A stretch of DNA of 64,000 nucleotides from Vitis vinifera (Eukaryota; Streptophyta; Magnoliopsida; Vitales; Vitaceae). The notes under the pieces were generated by a model. The model was given only the letters and a program-made list of their open reading frames with translations. It was not told the DNA's origin and did not search any database. Shown here one piece after another: positions 60,301 to 64,000 of the stretch; the stretch's first letter is position 1; every line of letters begins with the position of its first letter. The stretch covers positions 17,307,501 to 17,371,500 of the forward strand of contig NC_081812.1 in NCBI RefSeq assembly GCF_030704535.1, read 5' to 3'. The position numbers were made by a program, and so were the translations under genes.

Positions 60301-63300
60301 TATTTTCTTTGTGTGATACACAGAGCGCTTCGGTATGAAGCAAAGGTTTCTACGGTGATTCCTAGAGTTCTTTCAATTACACTACTACTCTCCTTACATT
60401 TTACTTTCCTCTCCTGCATCACCTACACATCAAGGAACATAGGTTGTATACAAGGGAAATCAAAAGGTCTAGCCAAAACGAGGGAAAATGCAAAAAACTG
60501 CTCCCTCCCTCAATTAAACCCCATCCATTCTACAAATTCGAATGAAGACAAAGTGCCTTTGGCAATGCACATCCTAACCCAAGACCATCCAATCATGCAG
60601 TGAGTGAGAAGCATAAGGAAGAGGGGGCATGTCTTGGTTTGATTTCTAGGGCAGAGGTGCCTATGGAGGATTGGTCGTCAAGCAACCCGGCAGCTTTCAG
60701 CAACTGGTTGGGCATGTCAACAGTGGGCTTTGAGGCTGAGATCTCGGCTCTCAGAAATGAAGGCTAGGAAAGAGGTAAGGGGCTGAGAGGGTGGGAAGAG
60801 AAGGAAGAACTCTTTGTCTTCAAAATTTGAAAGGGAACTAAAGAAGTTGGAGTGCTTGTGAATTATAAGGGATCAAAAGGTAGACGATCAGGATGTGGAA
60901 AGGAGAGTGGGAAATTTTGAAATGTTAAGAGGGGCTTTTGACAGCATCACGACAAAGTTCATCTAGACTATGTTTGGAAAGCAGCAACCAGTTTTGGCAT
61001 GCCTACAAGAAGGTCATCTGGGGCCACTTTGTTTTTTCTAGGTCTTTTAGGCTTTAGGATTGGTTCAGGAGGCAGGTTGTTGTTAATCTTTCCTTTTGCT
61101 TGCCATAAGGTGCTATGTGCATACTCTGTGGGTACTTTGATGCACCTTTTTTAAGCGCTTGTAATATAATCACTAATTTTACCTATCATGATAAAAAAAA
61201 AAAGTTCATGACTATCATTTATTATATGGGTAAAACATCAACATATCAACCATACCGAACCTCAAGCGGTCCACATTCCATAAATTTATATAATGAGTTT
61301 CAGCATCATCTTAAAAACATGTAACCATCTATAGTAACAAAAAATAAAAAATAAATAAAAATTTTAGAAGTAAAGAAAAAAGAAAACAGTAATATTCAAC
61401 AGGAAAATAAAAAATGCAAATTTCAAAAAAGTTCATAAAATAGCAAGGAAATACATTTTTCACTTACTTCAACAGAGAACTGCAAATCTTTACTGGTGCT
61501 TACAACAGACCTGAACTCAACCTGTAAAGCAGGACAAATGTGATGAAGCCACAAAAAAAAAAAAAAAAACAGTAACCTGCATTCAAGCCTGAAACCAATT
61601 TGTCATACCTTTGAGCTGCATCTCCGTCCAATTTCTTGCAGAACTCCAATAGATAAATGTGGTGGCATCATGTTCACTTTTCCAGCTTCAGTTTGTTCTC
61701 TACCAGTGGTAGATGCTTGATTCTGAGAGACACCAACTTCTGGAAAAACTTAAATTAGCAATAGCATATGGAGAAGAATCACTCATTAACATAAATTGGC
61801 CAATAAATATCAGGAGAAGAATCAATCATCAAATATGAGATGCTACCCAAAGAGAGATGATTAGCAAGATAAAAAGCATTGAATAGGTTTTTTGGTTTTC
61901 ACCTGTTCCTGAAGGTCTCAACACAGAGGAATGCACAGATTAGTTGTATGAAAAAATGTTCAAATTTCTGTGTATGGATGTCTGGGTAAAGACCCATTTA
62001 TGTATGTTTGAACTCCAATATTACATAACTATGCATCTTCATCAGACAATTATGCAAATATATAGTAAGATCAGAAAGCAAAAGAGTAGTTTGAGGACAG
62101 ATACAAAATCAGAACAAAAAGAAAACGAATGTATCCACAAAGCAGATGTCGAAAAACAGAAAGAAGAGGCAAAGTTTCAGCATTAGGAGCTTTGAGATGA
62201 TAAATGCTATGTTACATGGGTTTGGGTATAGGTGCCAGGTGTGGGTATGTGTTTTAGGTGTCAGGTGTGGGTATGTGTTTTTTAGAATACAAGGACTCGG
62301 CTGAAAAATGATCCTAAATGGTACTTGGATATGACATAAAGGGAAATTTTTTTAATTAGAAGCAAAAAAACAAGCATATCCTTGAAAAAAAACAATATTC
62401 TTTCTTGTCTTTTACCTTATTTTTAGAAAGAAAAAAAATCAAAATAGGGAATATGCAAAGCAAAACAAGAGTATCTGAAAAGGATCCCCAAATGCACACC
62501 CACACTTTTGTCATACCATGTTGACACAAGTATGTAGGGCAAAGTTAAAGAATTCAGATATCATAGGATAAAGGTATGTATGTTGGATTCTGTTAGATCA
62601 GCTATACAGCTACATATTAACAATTTCAGGTCAACCATTGTCAATGTGAGTACAGTTAGTTTGAGATGTGCAATCATTCAGAAAAAGAACATTGATTTTA
62701 GGAACTTAAAGACAATTTGTGGGACCTCTAAAACAAAGATCATGATGCAGGGAAGGTGCTGGCAGAATTAAGATTAACAACAAGAGTTAGTTTGTGGACA
62801 TGGCCAAGATATTTTAATGGCTGGAAATGGAACATAGACTATGCTACCTCTCAATTAAACATGAGACACAGATTTTAGCCTTCTATAATAAAAACATTCA
62901 TCCAAAAGCAACACAAAGATCAAACAGCTTCAACATACGAATTATGCCAACTAAAGCTGAACATACCTAACAAATTAACATCCATTAACTTCAAGCTCAT
63001 CCAGAGCAGAAGAATAAGAAAACATGCTTCCCTAACTTTAAGAAAAAAAGCCCAATGCTACCAATCAAACACTAAACAACAAAAGAACCAATAGGAAGGT
63101 AAAAGTTTTTTCCAGAAACATCTGAAACATAGAACAGAGTGCTGAGGTTCAGCAAGTTTTGCTCTATTCTTCTTTTTTCTCCCTTGCAGATAATATTTAC
63201 TTATTTCCAAGAACCTGAGTTTAATATTCCATGGTTGAATTGTGTTGGTGTTATTAAAATTGTGTTAGTATTATTAGAATTGTCTTCCAGCATGGATTGA

Positions 63301-64000
63301 ATATTAGTTTAAGATTGTAGGCGCAATGTTAGATAGGGCAAAAAAGCTCTAGGCATGAAGAAGAGCATCTTCAAGCAAGGGGTCATATCTGAGGTTCAGA
63401 TGAAAATAAACTGGTATGGATGATATCATTGCACAAAGAATACCATGATGCATCACTTTGTAAATTCACATGGAGTTTTTTCAAATTTCAAACTGAACAC
63501 TCTTGTCCATTTGTACCAGAATCATACATCAATAAGAATAAGCAATAAGTCAAGTTTCAGGATGCCATGAAAAATAATTTCTAAAACAACTTCATATCTG
63601 AGGTTCAGATGAAAATAAACTGGTATGGATGATGCCATGAAAAATAATTTCTAAAACAACTTCATATCTGAGGTTCAGATGAAAATAAACTGGTATGGAT
63701 GATATCATTGCACAAAGAGTACCATGATGCATCACTTTGTAAATGCACATGGAGTTTTTTTCAAATTTCAAACTAAACACCCTTGTCCATTTGTACCAGA
63801 ATTATGCATCAATAAGAATAAGCAGAATTATGCATCAATAAGAATAAGCAATAAGTCAAGTGTCAGGATGCTGTGAAAAATAATTTCTAAAACAACTTCA
63901 TTTCCATACAACCAAGAGCAAAGTTTAAGATGCAACTCTTTTTAATAAAACATATACTCACATACCTGATGGCTGACTTGCAGGTGGAAGATTTTTCTTT
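51309..64000 (-). CDS. CPL2: RNA polymerase II CTD phosphatase-like protein, CPL2-like (3' part)
   Basis: Seven exons, in transcript order: >64000-63966, 61739-61609, 61521-61468, 56803-56707, 53016-52856, 51658-51582 and 51414-51309 (stop TGA). All junctions are GT-AG and every phase matches. The encoded tail begins [17 protein letters not shown], then carries one double-stranded RNA-binding domain split over three exons: [35 protein letters not shown], and [20 protein letters not shown] ending [11 protein letters not shown] Ser-rich linker follows ([20 protein letters not shown]), then a basic C-terminus with [12 protein letters not shown], a possible nuclear signal. The layout matches plant CPL1/CPL2 phosphatases, which dephosphorylate the RNA polymerase II CTD. 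A single dsRBD and the CBM20 neighbour favour CPL2 (CPL1 has two). The phosphatase domain lies outside the window. Large introns hold transposons. Confidence 0.88.
52137..52715. repeat. Degenerate minisatellite in CPL2-like intron
   Basis: About seven imperfect units share the core CTTGGTGCAATGCAAATCCC followed by an AAAAGAAAGAAA-type purine tract. Cores lie near 52145, 52320, 52395, 52450, 52510, 52565 and 52665. Spacing varies from about 52 to 175 bp because the purine tails vary. Reverse open frames across this segment are artefacts of the repeat. Confidence 0.8.
52726..52757. repeat. (GA)n microsatellite
   Basis: A near-uninterrupted GA dinucleotide run adjoining the minisatellite in the same intron. 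Confidence 0.9.
53709..53825. repeat. Approximately 63-bp direct duplication
   Basis: CCTTAGGCAGAAGGATC occurs at about 53711 and 53774. Each copy is followed by a TTGACTGACTGATC or GCTGACTGATCAATC segment. It lies inside the CPL2-like intron. Confidence 0.7.
54099..54200 (+). mobile_element. tRNA-derived SINE-like element
   Basis: AGCTCAAGTGGTAAAGG resembles an RNA polymerase III A box, and AGTTCAAATCCCA a B box, about 35 bp apart. An A-rich tail (CATCAAAAAATAAGGAAAC) follows. The tRNA cloverleaf is not conserved, so this is a SINE-like derivative and not a tRNA gene. It lies in a CPL2-like intron in the opposite orientation to the gene. Confidence 0.5.
57213..57365 (-). mobile_element. LINE 3'-end fragment
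   Basis: On the reverse strand it ends TTGCTTACTTATCAAAAAAA, the 3' end and poly-A typical of plant L1-type LINEs. Only about 150 bp remains, so it is strongly 5'-truncated. No coding region is left. Confidence 0.7.
57384..60000 (-). mobile_element. L1-type LINE, 5'-truncated, in CPL2-like intron
   Basis: It is transcribed in the same direction as the host gene. From its 5' side: [19 protein letters not shown] (about 59900-59970), [20 protein letters not shown] (about 59400-59480), the reverse transcriptase piece [20 protein letters not shown], the catalytic [11 protein letters not shown] (near 59075), [11 protein letters not shown], and a zf-RVT-like [17 protein letters not shown] (about 57840-57890). 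It ends with the standard 3' sequence ATCTTACTTATCAAAAAAA. Several frame changes and stops divide the coding region, so it is dead. CTTAGTTGG at 57375-57383 and again at 60001-60009 is a likely target-site duplication and sets the borders. Endonuclease and ORF1 are missing through 5' truncation. Confidence 0.88.
60430..60600 (-). mobile_element. Second LINE 3'-region fragment
   Basis: It shares with 57440-57550 the order GTATACAA, AACTGCTCCC/AACAGCTCCC, CCTCAA, CCCCATC, CTACA and GACAAAG. It is therefore a diverged fragment of the same LINE 3' region, without the terminal poly-A. Confidence 0.55.
60600..61203 (+). mobile_element. Internally deleted LINE, opposite orientation
   Basis: The right end GCGCTTGTAATATAATCACT followed by TTTTACCTATCATGATAAAA is a LINE 3' terminus on the forward strand. 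The left part (60650-60970) has protein-like remnants ([40 protein letters not shown]) resembling sequence between ORF1 and the endonuclease of plant LINEs. The endonuclease and reverse transcriptase are absent, so most of the middle is deleted. Confidence 0.65.
61558..61570. repeat. Poly-A tract in CPL2-like intron
   Basis: An A homopolymer lies close to the acceptor of the exon at 61468-61521; on the reverse strand it is a poly-T stretch upstream of that acceptor. Confidence 0.6.
63383..63900. repeat. Tandem duplication with an internally deleted middle copy
   Basis: Copies begin TCATATCTGAGGTTCAGATG at 63383, 63592 and 63662. The first and third are about 210-240 bp. The middle one is only 70 bp because it jumps from GGTATGGATGAT straight to GCCATGAAAAATAATTTC. 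Within the third copy a 26-bp unit (CAGAATTATGCATCAATAAG onward) is itself doubled at 63797 and 63823. All lies in the CPL2-like intron between 61740 and 63965. Confidence 0.9.

Noticed and set aside
1-64000. CRISPR arrays, operons or bacterial-type systems
   Set aside because: The window is plant nuclear DNA. Repeats present are microsatellites, minisatellites, transposons and tandem duplications.

Overview
The window looks like nuclear DNA of a dicot plant, most likely grapevine (Vitis) or a close relative. The reasons are very AT-rich gene-poor stretches, GT-AG introns, a nuclear gene for a chloroplast ribosomal protein, tandem DUF247 genes, EFR/Xa21-type receptor kinases, and LINE 3' ends of the type common in grape. 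The species name is inference; the gene content was read from the sequence.

Layout. (1) 1-9.4 kb: AT-rich DNA, then three head-to-tail DUF247 genes. Two have open frames but lack the C-terminal membrane segment, and one is a pseudogene. A dead copy of the chloroplast ribosomal gene PSRP4 follows. (2) 9.4-18.3 kb: repeat-rich DNA with one two-exon gene for a small protein I do not recognise, and a 109-bp minisatellite. (3) 18.3-22.5 kb: a second DUF247 plus PSRP4 block, both intact, colinear with the decayed block at 6.1-9.3 kb. (4) 22.5-28.1 kb: repeat-rich spacer, an orphan 183-codon gene, and a reverse-strand GT32-type Golgi glycosyltransferase. (5) 28-34.3 kb: spacer with recent tandem duplications, then a decayed copy of the CBM20 gene whose functional copy lies at 45.8-48.8 kb. 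(6) 34.6-42.1 kb: two reverse-strand LRR receptor kinases, the first a pseudogene and the second intact. (7) 42.1-45.7 kb: spacer with a hAT-like MITE. (8) 45.8-48.8 kb: a five-exon starch-binding (CBM20) gene, fully resolved. (9) 51.3-64 kb: the 3' half of a CPL2-like RNA polymerase II CTD phosphatase gene on the reverse strand, seven exons resolved. Its introns carry nested LINE fragments, a SINE-like element, a minisatellite and tandem duplications.

Two duplication histories dominate. One is the DUF247-PSRP4 block, present as a living and a dying copy. The other is the CBM20-CPL2 neighbourhood, of which a collapsed relict lies on the far side of the receptor-kinase pair. The genes do not form a pathway. 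I found no CRISPR array, operon or wholly new system. The most interesting items are the orphan NLS-bearing gene, the loss of the membrane anchor from two DUF247 paralogues, and the collapsed CBM20/CPL2 relict.
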